From Collinsella sp. (GTDB taxonomy: Bacteria; Actinomycetota; Coriobacteriia; Coriobacteriales; Coriobacteriaceae), in the NCBI GenBank assembly GCA_019414025.1, contig DXMU01000037.1, positions 62,001-126,000 of the forward strand: DNA of 64,000 bases, written 5' to 3'. The notes beneath the pieces were generated by a model. It ran no database searches. It was given only the letters and a program-made list of their open reading frames with translations, and was not told where the DNA came from. Positions 26,460 to 35,042 of this stretch are shown here, in pieces; position 1 is the stretch's first letter; each line of letters opens with the position of its first letter. Position numbers and translations under genes: made by a program.

Positions 26460-26942
26460 TTAGAGGGCGCTTAGGGCATCGACCTTGGGGTCGTCGGCCA
26501 GAGCGCGAATCTCGACCTCGACACCGCGGCCGACGAGCTCGCGAATGTCCTCTTCCTCGGCAGCAGTCACAAAGATCTGGCGGGAAATCTTACGGGCATC
26601 GGGACGCTGCTCGTCCTTGGACTTGGTGTTGCCCAGGTTGATGGAGGTGATCTGCGGGCAGCCGTCGACAAGCTGCTTGGCCTCGGCGATGCTGGCGACG
26701 CAGATGATCATCTTGTACTTATCGGTAACACCGGAGTTGATGGCCTCGATGGCGTGCTCCATGTCCTTGATGACGAGCTTGACATTGGCCGGCTTTCCCA
26801 TCTTGAGCGTGGTCTTCCAGACGGGATCGTTGGCAACCTTGTCGCCAACGCAGAAGATGCAGTCGGAGCCCAAGCCCTGGACCCAAGAGACGGCCACCTG
26901 GCCATGAAGCAGACGATGGTCGACGCGAAGCAGTTGAATCAT
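26460..26942 (-). CDS. Mannose/fructose/sorbose-family PTS IIB component
   Basis: 160 residues, normal length. The N-terminus LLRVDHRLLHGQVAVSWV carries the phosphorylated histidine (His-13). VKLVIKDMEHAIEAI and TSINLGNTKS follow the family pattern. It receives phosphate from IIA and passes it to the incoming sugar. Located 57 bases after IIA in the same leftward transcript. Confidence 0.95.
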   Translation of the reverse strand: MIQLLRVDHRLLHGQVAVSWVQGLGSDCIFCVGDKVANDPVWKTTLKMGKPANVKLVIKDMEHAIEAINSGVTDKYKMIICVASIAEAKQLVDGCPQITSINLGNTKSKDEQRPDARKISRQIFVTAAEEEDIRELVGRGVEVEIRALADDPKVDALSAL

Positions 26943-26999
26943 GATTGACCCCCAAAGGTCTCATGCCGGAAACCCGGCCCCATTAATAGCAGGCGGTGA

Positions 27000-27419
27000 C
27001 TAGAACTCTTCCTCGTCATCCGCATCGGTCAGCAGGTCGTTGACAAACTTGACGCGCGTGTCGTCAGCCGCGAGAATCTCGCGGATAACCTGATCGGCGG
27101 GAGCCTCCTGGTCCGAGAACAGCAGCTGGATCAGCAGCGGCAGGTTCATGTTGGCAACCAGGTAGGTGTTGGGGCGCGTCTGGACGATCTTGGTGAACTC
27201 GTTGTTGACGCTGCCGCCAAACAGGTCGGTGCACACGATTACGTCGTCGGCGGGGTCGAAGGTCGCCAGGAGCTTGGCGGCTTCCTCGGCGATGTCGGTG
27301 CGGCCGTCGACAAACATCGACAGGTCGTGGACGTTATCGCGCGCGCCCGAGAGCAGCTCAGTGCTCTCTTTGATGCCGGTCGCAAAATGCGCGTGGCTGG
27401 CAAAGATGTATTGCCTCAT
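27000..27419 (-). CDS. Mannose/fructose/sorbose-family PTS IIA component
   Basis: 139 residues from the ATG at 27419 (GGGGGAAACCGCA upstream). FASHAHFATGIKESTELL holds the phosphorylated histidine (His-9), and VIVCTDLFGGSVNNEF is the second conserved block. The protein takes phosphate from HPr. It lies 21 bases after SIS copy 2. Confidence 0.95.
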   Translation of the reverse strand: MRQYIFASHAHFATGIKESTELLSGARDNVHDLSMFVDGRTDIAEEAAKLLATFDPADDVIVCTDLFGGSVNNEFTKIVQTRPNTYLVANMNLPLLIQLLFSDQEAPADQVIREILAADDTRVKFVNDLLTDADDEEEF

Positions 27420-27440
27420 TGCGGTTTCCCCCAAATGAAA

Positions 27441-28502
27441 TTAGTAGTCGAACTGGTGGTAGTAGCGGCGGTACTTGAGGTTGTGCTTGGTGACCAGCTC
27501 GTAGTTGCGGGCGAGGCGGTCGGTGGTGAGCACGGAGAGGATCCACGGGGACACGATGACGCGGAAGTCGTCGTCCAGGCCGGGGATGGCGTACTCGGCG
27601 GTGTCGATGATGACGTAGTCCTCGTCGCCGGTCACGCCGCTGGTGAGGAAGGCGCGCACGCGCTCGTCGAGGGCGCGGCACTCGTCCTCGCCCATGAACA
27701 GGAACACCGGGACGCCGGGCTCGAGCAGCTCCAGGGTGCCATGGAAGAAGTCGTGGCTGGTGATGTGGCGGATGCGCTTCCACTGCATCTCCTCGAGCAG
27801 GCACATGGAGTACAGGATGGTCTCGCCCCACAGCGCGCCCGAGCCGATGAACATGGTGTAGTCGGCCAGCGCGTACTTCCTGGCGAGCTCCTCGGCGCGC
27901 GGCTCGAAGCGCTTGCGGATGTCGAGCATGTCCTTCCAGACGTCCCTCGTCTGCTCGATGAACAGGTCGAACTTCGGGAAGCAGCCGCGGCGGTTGAGCA
28001 GGCGCAGGCCGAAGCAGTCGGCGAGGTAGTAGCCCTTCTCGCAGCCGCCGGCGCCGTGGTCGGAGGCCATCATGACGCAGTTCTCGGCGCCCACGGCGCG
28101 GCCGATCTTGCCCTCGGGGTTGGTCATGGCGAAGACGCGCACGCCCATCTCCTTCATCTTGCCGATGGCCTCGAGCACCTCGGGGGTGGTGCCGGACTCG
28201 GAGGCGGTCAGCACGACGGAGCGCTCGGTCATGCGCTTGTGGCCCATGACGTTCCACTCGGCGGCGTGGATCAGGTAGACCTCGAGGTCGCGGTCGCCGA
28301 ACTTGTTCATGAGGTACTCGAGCTGCATGAACTCGTCCCAGGTGCCGCCGACGCCCATCAGGAAGACGGCGTCGTAGCCCTCCTCGTGCACGCGGTCGGC
28401 CAGGGCGGTCATCCGCTTGCCGGCCTCGTAGACGTTCCTGCCGTCCTCGAGGTAGCCCTCCTGGTCGAAGTGCATGATCTCGATCTTCTCGGTCTCCTTC
28501 AT
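27441..28502 (-). CDS. FrlB-like SIS-domain fructosamine deglycase, copy 2
   Basis: 353 residues, identical in protein and DNA sequence to the gene at 22291–23352. It starts at the ATG at 28502 with GAAAGGAGCGGGA upstream and leads the transcript that continues into PTS IIA and IIB. Deglycase activity on phosphorylated Amadori compounds is inferred from the SIS fold and the mannose-class PTS context, which parallels the Salmonella gfr arrangement of PTS genes with two deglycases (known from the literature, where the two enzymes differ). Confidence 0.85.
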   Translation of the reverse strand: MKETEKIEIMHFDQEGYLEDGRNVYEAGKRMTALADRVHEEGYDAVFLMGVGGTWDEFMQLEYLMNKFGDRDLEVYLIHAAEWNVMGHKRMTERSVVLTASESGTTPEVLEAIGKMKEMGVRVFAMTNPEGKIGRAVGAENCVMMASDHGAGGCEKGYYLADCFGLRLLNRRGCFPKFDLFIEQTRDVWKDMLDIRKRFEPRAEELARKYALADYTMFIGSGALWGETILYSMCLLEEMQWKRIRHITSHDFFHGTLELLEPGVPVFLFMGEDECRALDERVRAFLTSGVTGDEDYVIIDTAEYAIPGLDDDFRVIVSPWILSVLTTDRLARNYELVTKHNLKYRRYYHQFDY

Positions 28503-28621
28503 TCCCGCTCCTTTCACGAGCAGTTTGAATTGTCGCACGGACGGGACGGGCTTGCCGTCCCGTCGCACCACTTAACCTTATGGTCACCTTGACCCCAGGC
28601 TCAACAATTCAAAGGTTCTTA

Positions 28622-28697
28622 ATACCAGTGAACGATAACAGGTTAGCCGTTTTTAATACCGATTTTTCGATTTCATTCTCCCCTCTCGGTAGACGGT
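28622..28697 (-). promoter_or_regulatory. Operator pair and upstream element before SIS copy 2
   Basis: ATACCAGT (28622–28629) and ATACCGAT (28656–28663) are 34 bp apart, matching the pairs at 23.4 and 26.3 kb. ACCGTCTACCGA (minus strand, 28686–28697) resembles the ACCGTTCACCGA element. Confidence 0.55.
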
Positions 28698-28736
28698 CAG
28701 TTTTTGCCGCTCATCGGTCACGCGACGTATGTCCGT

Positions 28737-28772
28737 AAAAAACGAGCGCCCCCGCCGTGCGCAAGGACGCTC
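28737..28772 (-). terminator. Terminator of GntR gene pair
   Basis: On the minus strand a GAGCGTCC / GGGCGCTC stem is followed by GTTTTTT, directly after the stop at 28779. Confidence 0.8.
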
Positions 28773-28778
28773 TAGGTG

Positions 28779-29492
28779 CTAGTAGTTGTAGGTATATCCG
28801 CCGGCATCGCCGCGGGTAAAAGACTTGGCATACTCGATAACCTGCCCACTCGAGTCGTATGTCAGGCATTCCAGCACAAGCGCTGGATCGCCCGGCTCAA
28901 GGTCGAGCAAGCTCGCATCGCGTGCACCCAGCGCCTCGATATCGAGCTTCTCAATAGATTTATCTGGCTTTCTGCCCAACATATCGTAGGTCTCGAACAG
29001 ACTGAAGACCGAAATGTCCACGCCTTCGATGCCTGGGAACAGCAGGCACGGGATCAGCGTCATCTCGATCGACACGGGCTCACCGTCGATGCAGTTAAGA
29101 CGGCGCACCGAGTAAAGCAGATCGTCCTCGGCGATACCAAACAAGTCGGCATAATACGGGCCGGCATAGCGTTTGGAGCGCGCCAGGATACGCACCGACG
29201 GCGTCGAACCCGATGCCAAAACCGACTGACGGAAGCCGCCCTTGCGAACATGCTCATCAAACCACTTGTGCCCCACAAAGGCGCCCTTGCCCTGTACGCG
29301 ACGAATCTGGCCACTTTTGACCAGCTCGTCCATGGCGCTACGGATCGTCAGGCGCGTCGTGCCAAACTCCTCTGCCAGCTCATTTTCTGATGGAATCATC
29401 GAGCCCGTCGGATAGTCGCCACGCTCGATTCGCTCCGCAATGCAGCGGCGAATTTGCTTGTATACCGGCATGTCTTCTACTGACTCAGCCAT
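28779..29492 (-). CDS. GntR-family regulator with UTRA domain (1)
   Basis: 237 residues. N-terminal winged helix: YKQIRRCIAERIERGDYPTG, IPSENELAEEFGTTRLTIRSAM and GKGAFVGHKW. C-terminal UTRA ligand domain of the HutC subfamily. It overlaps the upstream regulator gene by 16 bases. FrlR-type regulators of this subfamily respond to sugar phosphates. The adjacent fructosamine locus with three paired ATTGGTAT sites is the likely target. Confidence 0.92.
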   Translation of the reverse strand: MAESVEDMPVYKQIRRCIAERIERGDYPTGSMIPSENELAEEFGTTRLTIRSAMDELVKSGQIRRVQGKGAFVGHKWFDEHVRKGGFRQSVLASGSTPSVRILARSKRYAGPYYADLFGIAEDDLLYSVRRLNCIDGEPVSIEMTLIPCLLFPGIEGVDISVFSLFETYDMLGRKPDKSIEKLDIEALGARDASLLDLEPGDPALVLECLTYDSSGQVIEYAKSFTRGDAGGYTYNY

Positions 29493-30244
29493 TCGACACC
29501 CACCTTCGTCGCAACGCCGTCTGCCTCGCCGTTATCGGCAAATCGATACTTGGTCGGCAGAATCACGGACTTGCAATATTCGACAAAGCCATCGTTCTCG
29601 TCGCACTCGTGCGAAGTCTTATAAAACACCGGCGTGCCCTCCTGGGCATCCAGCAACTTAGCCTCGTCGGCATTCAGGCGACTGATGGAAATATGCTCCT
29701 TGCCGTGCGTCACATGGACATTCCCCTCTTTAAGCAAAACGTCGTAGAGGCTCTCCTGCTCAAAATCGTGATCGGGAAGCGAGGGACACAAAGACAGATT
29801 GACGTAAGCCGTCTCGATTGACGCCGGGGAACCATTGACCACGCGCACGCGCCTAATGCAGAAGAGCGGCATGCCCAGATCGATCTGGGCTTTTTGGACC
29901 AAATCGATATCGGCGTACGCGACCTTGGACCATATCAGGCGTGCGGTCGACTTTGAGCCAACCCTCTCCACCGCCTGCGTATAGTTCCACGTTTCCTGAA
30001 AGATGTTCAGCGGTTTGGGCGGGCACACATAGGTGCCCGAACCACGGCGGCTTTCCAAAGTTCCGCACGAAATAAGGCGCGTGATCGCGGCGCGCAACGC
30101 CGTGCGCGACACACCCAGCGCTTCACAGAGCACACGCTCGGCGGGCAGCCGGTCGCCACCCTGCAGGTCATAATGTTTGATATACCAACGAATGCCCTCA
30201 AAGGCGCGATCTTTGGGCGGAATCGCATATGGTTCACTCGACAT
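29477..30244 (-). CDS. GntR-family regulator with UTRA-like domain (2)
   Basis: 255 residues from the ATG at 30244, with GGAG eight bases upstream; a TTG two codons earlier is less likely. The winged helix is clear: RWYIKHYDLQGGDRLPAERV, CEALGVSRTALRAAITRL and GSGTYVCPP. The ligand domain has the UTRA-like pattern (FCIRRVRVVNGSPASIETAYV; VEYCKSVILPTKYRF). Two overlapping GntR genes of the same subfamily in one transcript is unusual; they may heterodimerise or divide control of the PTS and deglycase promoters. Confidence 0.9.
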   Translation of the reverse strand: MSSEPYAIPPKDRAFEGIRWYIKHYDLQGGDRLPAERVLCEALGVSRTALRAAITRLISCGTLESRRGSGTYVCPPKPLNIFQETWNYTQAVERVGSKSTARLIWSKVAYADIDLVQKAQIDLGMPLFCIRRVRVVNGSPASIETAYVNLSLCPSLPDHDFEQESLYDVLLKEGNVHVTHGKEHISISRLNADEAKLLDAQEGTPVFYKTSHECDENDGFVEYCKSVILPTKYRFADNGEADGVATKVGVEWLSQ

Positions 30245-30282
30245 GGGCAAGGCTCCTCAACCGCTTGCTGCTGCGGGCATCA

Positions 30283-30771
30283 TTACTCCGGACGCCCCAT
30301 GGCGTCGAAGGCTTCTTTTATCCGCTCTGCAACGTTCCGATACGACCGATATAGGCCGGAGTCTCGCTTGACTTCGCCCGCGGTCACCGGAATCTCAAGC
30401 TTCGAAATCTCATCCTCGCCGGTTTGCACGGCAACGATGACACCCATACCAAGGCACATATTACGCTTGGCAGCGTTGTTTTTGGTGGCCTGAGCTGGAT
30501 TAATCAAAATCTGCTGAGCTAGTTCGCGATTACTAAGCTCCGGCACATCCTCGGGATTTCCGGTCTCGACAATCTCGCACTGCAGCACGTCCGCATAGTC
30601 AAAAATCTTCGGCTCGCCGCCGCGCTGATGCACGGCCCACTTGCGGCGCGTGGCATCCTGGTAAATGGCCGGCAAAAACGTAAACCGCGGCGGGTCCAAA
30701 ATCGTATCCGTGATGGTAAACACATCGGGATCAAAGGCATCCTGCGGGTTTTTCTTCTTGAACAGCCCCAT
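30283..30771 (-). CDS. Hypothetical cytoplasmic protein
   Basis: 162 residues from the ATG at 30771 with GGGAGG five bases upstream. The N-terminus GLFKKKNPQDAFDPDVF resembles that of small adaptor proteins. The middle is beta-rich (ILDPPRFTFLP; RKWAVHQRGGEPKIFDYADVLQCEIVE), possibly a PH-like fold. A helical C-terminus follows. No membrane segment. It precedes the GntR pair by 38 bases and may be co-transcribed. I do not recognise the family. Confidence 0.7.
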   Translation of the reverse strand: MGLFKKKNPQDAFDPDVFTITDTILDPPRFTFLPAIYQDATRRKWAVHQRGGEPKIFDYADVLQCEIVETGNPEDVPELSNRELAQQILINPAQATKNNAAKRNMCLGMGVIVAVQTGEDEISKLEIPVTAGEVKRDSGLYRSYRNVAERIKEAFDAMGRPE

Positions 30772-30895
30772 ATCAGCCTCCCGTACTAGCATTAAACAAC
30801 TCAAGCCCAATATAGCACCAATTTCAAGCCGTCACTTTACCGCATCGGTGCGCGGCGCCTATGGCTCGCCCAGCGGAAGAACATACGGACGAGGG

Positions 30896-30962
30896 CCGGG
30901 GTGGGGTGCTTGGTTTTGGAAGTGGGCTTCGCGAACTTCCAAAACCAAGCACCCCACCCCGG
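30896..30962. repeat. 28-bp perfect inverted repeat downstream of phosphoketolase
   Basis: Arms 30896–30923 and 30935–30962 are exact reverse complements around an 11-base loop. The remaining 30772–31097 spacer shows no ORF. There is no T-tract on either strand. It may be a structured 3' end or a mobile palindrome. Confidence 0.8.
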
Positions 30963-31097
30963 CAATGTAGTCTTGGCTGACCATAGTTAGATGCACAGTT
31001 TCCAAGGCAGCGTAAGCAAAATCCCCATTACATAAAAAAGAATCAGCCCCCGCATATCGAAACGGTCGAGAGGGCCGCCTCCGGGCGGGTTGCCTAC

Positions 31098-33626
31098 CTA
31101 CTCGTTGTCGCCTGCGGTCATCTGCGTTGCGGAGAGCGCGCCGTCGGCAGCAGTTGCGGCTGCGGCGTCGGGCCAGACCCAGTCGGTGAAGGCCGGGTGA
31201 TCGTAGCCCTCATCGCACGCGAACTCAAAGGCCTCGGTGCGGAATGCCTCCCACTCGTCAATCTGCTCGGCAAACTTATCGGCGTCAACCATGCGCAGCA
31301 CGTCGGCGGCCAGTGCCCAACGGTCCATGTTGTTCAGGCGCAGCATGTCGAACGGCGTTGTCGTGGAGCCTTTCTCCTCGTAGCCGTGGACGCGGAAGGC
31401 GTCGTGGCCGGGGCGGTTCCAAATCAGACGGCGAATCGTGCCAGCATAGGCGTGGAATGCAAAGAGCACGGGCTTATCGCCGCAGCCGAACAGCTCAGTC
31501 CAGCGCTCATCGCTGATGGCTTGGTCGTTCTCGCAGACGTTCTGGATCTTGAGCAGATCGACCACGTTGACGAACCGCACCTTAATGCCCAGCTCACGCA
31601 GCATGTCGGTTGCAGCCAGAGCCTCGAGCGTCGACACGTCGCCGCACGTGGCAACCACGACGTCAGCCTCAGCGAGCGAGTCGGCGGTCGATGCCCACTC
31701 CCAAGTCGCAACGCCCTCGGCGAGCTCGGCGCGGGCCTCGTCGACCGTCTGGAAAGTGGGGGCGGGCTGCTTGCCGCAGAAGATGGCGTTGACGCAGTCG
31801 GTGGACTGGTAAACACGCTCGGCCACAGCAAGCGCCATGTTGGCGTCAGCCGGATAGTAAGCATTCACGATATGCGTGTCGTTGGCCTTGTTGAGCAGCA
31901 GGTCGATAAAGCCGGGATCCTGGTGAGAGAAACCGTTGTGGTCCTGGCGCCAGACATGGCTCGACAGCAAAATGTTGAGGCCGCTGATGGGGGCACGCCA
32001 CGGAATCTCGCGCTTGGTGGCCTCGAGCCACTTGCAGTGCTGGTTGACCATGGAATCGACCACGTGGACAAAGCTCTCGTAGGAACTCCACACGCCGGAG
32101 CGGCCGGTGAGCACGTAGGCCTCGAGGAAGCCCTCGCACTGGTGCTCGGACAGCTGCTCGACAACCTTACCGGAACCTGCCAGCAGCTCGTCGTTGGCCT
32201 CGTCCTCGTAGAAGCCGGCGTCCCACTGCTTCTTAGTCACCTTGTAGGCATCCTGCAGGCGGTTGGAAGCGGTCTCGTCGGGACCAAAGATGCGGAAGTC
32301 GTCCATGTTATTTGCCAGGACGTCGGCGGTGTACTCACCAAAGACGCGGGCGGCCTCGGTGGAGCCCCAGCCATGACCATTAGTTGCGACGGGGACCTCG
32401 TGGGCATGAATATCGGGCAGCTCGAGCTCGCGGCGCACCTTGCCGCCGTTCGCGTTGGGGTTGGCGCCGATGCGCAGCTCGCCGGTCGGCATAAAGGCCG
32501 TCACCTCGGGGCGCACCTGACCCTCGGGCGTAAAGAGCTCCTCGGGCTTGTAGGAGCGCAGCCACTCGCGCAGCACGCGGAAGTGCTCGTGGGTGTCTTT
32601 GGCGCTCGCGAGCGGCACCTGATGGGCGCGCCAGGAGTCCTCGGTCTTCTTGCCGTCAATCTGCTTGGGGCAGGTCCAACCTTTGGGCGTACGGAACACG
32701 ATCATGGGATAGGCCGGGCGGACCACGGTCTCGCCCGCGGCAGCTTGGGCCTGTGCGGCGGCCTTGATGTCGCAGATCTCGTCAAAGACCTGCTCGAACA
32801 GGGCGGCGAAACGCTCGTGAATGCTCGCATGGCTCTCGTCGTCAAAGCCGGCGACAAAGAAATGCGGTTTATAGCCCATGCCCTCAAAGAACTTGGTGAG
32901 CTCTTCGTCGGACACGCGGGCGAGGATGGTGGGGTTGGCGATCTTGTAGCCGTTGAGGTGCAGGATCGGCAGAACGATACCGTCGGTTGCCGGATTCACG
33001 AGCTTGTTGGACTGCCAAGAGGTCGCGAGCGGACCGGTCTCGGACTCGCCGTCGCCCACCACGGCCACGGCCAGCAGGCTCGGGTTGTCCATGACGGCGC
33101 CGTAGGCGTGGCTGAGCGTGTAGCCGAGCTCGCCGCCCTCGTGGATGGAACCGGGCGTCTCGGGCGCAAAGTGACTCGGGATGCCGCCGGGATAGGAGAA
33201 CTGGCGGAAGAACTTCTGTAGGCCGGCCTCGTCATTGGTGATGTCGGGGCGAATCTCGCGGTAAGTACCGTCGAGCAGCGACTGAGCAGTACCGGCGGGG
33301 CCACCGTGACCAGGGCCCATCAAGAAGATAGCATTCTGGTTGTGATCGGCGATGAGGCGGTTGACATGACCGAACAGGAAGTTGATGCCGGGCGTGGTGC
33401 CCCAGTGGCCAACCAGGCGGTGCTTAACGTCCGGACGACCGAAGTCGCGCACCTCACCGGTTTTCTCGTCGACAAAGTCGGGGCGCATTAGCGGGTTAGA
33501 GCGAAGGTAGATCTGACCGACGGACAGATAGTTCGATGCGCGCCAATACAGGTCGACGCCCTCGAGCTCGGAAGCCGGCACCTCGTGGCCCAGCTTTTGC
33601 CACGGCGTCCCCAGTGTTTTAGCCAT
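31098..33626 (-). CDS. Xylulose-5-phosphate/fructose-6-phosphate phosphoketolase
   Basis: 842 residues, near the family's usual 790–830. Thiamine-diphosphate enzyme that splits xylulose 5-phosphate or fructose 6-phosphate into acetyl phosphate and an aldose phosphate. Conserved blocks: YLSVGQIYLRSNPL, KHRLVGHWGTTPGINF, FLMGPGHGGPAG, YPGGIPSHFAPETPGSIHEG, GDGESETGPLATSW and HVWRQDHNGFSHQDPGF. The last 30 residues are an Ala-rich extension. Two palindromes upstream suggest LacI-family control. Confidence 0.97.
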   Translation of the reverse strand: MAKTLGTPWQKLGHEVPASELEGVDLYWRASNYLSVGQIYLRSNPLMRPDFVDEKTGEVRDFGRPDVKHRLVGHWGTTPGINFLFGHVNRLIADHNQNAIFLMGPGHGGPAGTAQSLLDGTYREIRPDITNDEAGLQKFFRQFSYPGGIPSHFAPETPGSIHEGGELGYTLSHAYGAVMDNPSLLAVAVVGDGESETGPLATSWQSNKLVNPATDGIVLPILHLNGYKIANPTILARVSDEELTKFFEGMGYKPHFFVAGFDDESHASIHERFAALFEQVFDEICDIKAAAQAQAAAGETVVRPAYPMIVFRTPKGWTCPKQIDGKKTEDSWRAHQVPLASAKDTHEHFRVLREWLRSYKPEELFTPEGQVRPEVTAFMPTGELRIGANPNANGGKVRRELELPDIHAHEVPVATNGHGWGSTEAARVFGEYTADVLANNMDDFRIFGPDETASNRLQDAYKVTKKQWDAGFYEDEANDELLAGSGKVVEQLSEHQCEGFLEAYVLTGRSGVWSSYESFVHVVDSMVNQHCKWLEATKREIPWRAPISGLNILLSSHVWRQDHNGFSHQDPGFIDLLLNKANDTHIVNAYYPADANMALAVAERVYQSTDCVNAIFCGKQPAPTFQTVDEARAELAEGVATWEWASTADSLAEADVVVATCGDVSTLEALAATDMLRELGIKVRFVNVVDLLKIQNVCENDQAISDERWTELFGCGDKPVLFAFHAYAGTIRRLIWNRPGHDAFRVHGYEEKGSTTTPFDMLRLNNMDRWALAADVLRMVDADKFAEQIDEWEAFRTEAFEFACDEGYDHPAFTDWVWPDAAAATAADGALSATQMTAGDNE

Positions 33627-33684
33627 TGTTTATGTCCCTTCGCTGTGCGGTCACCCTCCAATACGGCAACCTTTCGTTGGGACC

Positions 33685-33728
33685 AGTATATTTGCTAAAA
33701 CGTTTTATCATGGTGAAAAAACGTTTTA
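33685..33728 (-). promoter_or_regulatory. Phosphoketolase promoter with two LacI-type operators
   Basis: TAAAACGTTTTA (33696–33707) and AAAACGTTTT (33718–33727) are palindromes with centres 21 bp apart, two helical turns. A minus-strand -10 TATACT lies at 33685–33690. The central CG and symmetry fit a LacI-family operator, and a LacI gene lies next upstream. Confidence 0.7.
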
Positions 33729-33830
33729 TCACCCTTATCAATCCCATCGATTAGCAAAACGCGACATTCACCTGCGGCGTTGATTGTCACAGGTACTCCA
33801 CATTCGGTCTCTGCAAATTGGTAAACGTGT

Positions 33831-34859
33831 TTAGTTGTGTTTAGTAAGCTCGAGCACGCTGTCCTTAACGATAAGCTCCGGCTCCAGAACGACCTCTTCG
33901 GCACGCCTGCCGCCCCTACCGGCAAGACGCTTGGACATGCAGCCAAAAGCATGCTCCGCAAGGACACCAGGGTCCTGCTCAATCGCGGTCAGCGCCGGCT
34001 CAAAGAGAACGTCGGCCGCCGAGTTGTCATAGCTCACCACCGAGATATCGCCCGGGATGCTCTTCCCCATCTCGTGTAAGCGCTTGAGCAAACCGAGGGC
34101 AATGTTATCCGAGCTTGCGAACACGGCAGTGGCGTCAGTTGCGAGCACTGCCTCCGAGGCCTCGTATGCGCTCGGAATGTAGTACTCGCTCTCAAACTCC
34201 AAACGCGCGTCGATCGGCAGGCCAACCTCGCGCAGCGCGCGCTCATAGCCGGCAAGTCGCTTGCGACCCGTATTGGAACGGCGGGCATTAACCAGGCAGG
34301 CAATACGGCGGTGGCCTTGCTCGATCAGATAGCGGGTGGCCATATAGCCGCCCATCTCGTGGTCGAACATCACCTTGTCGCACTCGAGCCCCTCAATGGC
34401 ACGGTCGACCATTACGGCCGGGATGGGCAGGTGGCTGACTTCTTCGCGCAGGGCGCGATCATCGGAGAACTCGTCACCCACCACCAGGAAGACGCCATCA
34501 ACGCCGCGCGTCACCAGCTGGCGCAGCAGCTCCAGATCGTCATCGGCGCTTCCGCCCGAGCTGGTAATGAAGAGCGCATAGCCGTCCTCGCGGCAGCGCT
34601 TTTCCAAGCTACCGGCGAGCGAGGCAAAAAAGCGGCTCTCGATGTTAGGGACGATAAGGCCCAGCGTGCGCGACTCGCGCATAACCAGGCTGCGCGCAAT
34701 CTGGTTGGGAACATAGTGGTTGCGCGCCGCGACCTCTTTGATGAGCTTGCGGTTTTCTTCCGAGATGCGACAGGGCCGATTATTGAGAACAAGCGAGACC
34801 GACGAGGGGGAAAGCCCCACCTCCTGGGCGATCTGCTTGAGGGTGACTTTGTTGGCCAT
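33831..34859 (-). CDS. LacI-family transcriptional regulator
   Basis: 342 residues. N-terminal helix-turn-helix and hinge: VTLKQIAQEVGLSPSSVSLVLNN and NHYVPNQIARSLVMRESRTLGLIVP. Periplasmic-binding-protein-like ligand domain follows (VMVDRAIEGL; YLIEQGHRRIACL; SSDNIALGLLKRLHEMG; TAIEQDPGVL). GGAAGGAGCGAG precedes the ATG. It is probably a repressor of the phosphoketolase gene, whose promoter carries two matching palindromes; the effector is unknown. Confidence 0.94.
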   Translation of the reverse strand: MANKVTLKQIAQEVGLSPSSVSLVLNNRPCRISEENRKLIKEVAARNHYVPNQIARSLVMRESRTLGLIVPNIESRFFASLAGSLEKRCREDGYALFITSSGGSADDDLELLRQLVTRGVDGVFLVVGDEFSDDRALREEVSHLPIPAVMVDRAIEGLECDKVMFDHEMGGYMATRYLIEQGHRRIACLVNARRSNTGRKRLAGYERALREVGLPIDARLEFESEYYIPSAYEASEAVLATDATAVFASSDNIALGLLKRLHEMGKSIPGDISVVSYDNSAADVLFEPALTAIEQDPGVLAEHAFGCMSKRLAGRGGRRAEEVVLEPELIVKDSVLELTKHN

Positions 34860-35042
34860 CTCGCTCCTTCCGGGTTTACGCGCAATCTCTTGAAAGTATA
34901 GCGACTACCCCTCTACCTCGGTGATAAACACTTTACCAATCCGGTGGACGGCTGTTTTATCGCCGCCAGCGCACCAAATCCGTCCGGGTGGGGTATATTG
35001 CAATCGATTGATGACAACGACCACCAAAAGGCGGATATCCGT

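Larger units (their letters stand above)
22291..28502. repeat. Exact 1,062-bp direct gene repeat (22291–23352 and 27441–28502)
   Basis: Reading both copies side by side, I find no base difference from stop codon to start codon, while the flanks diverge immediately on both sides (offset 5,150 bp). The repeat therefore coincides exactly with one ORF. Confidence 0.9.
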
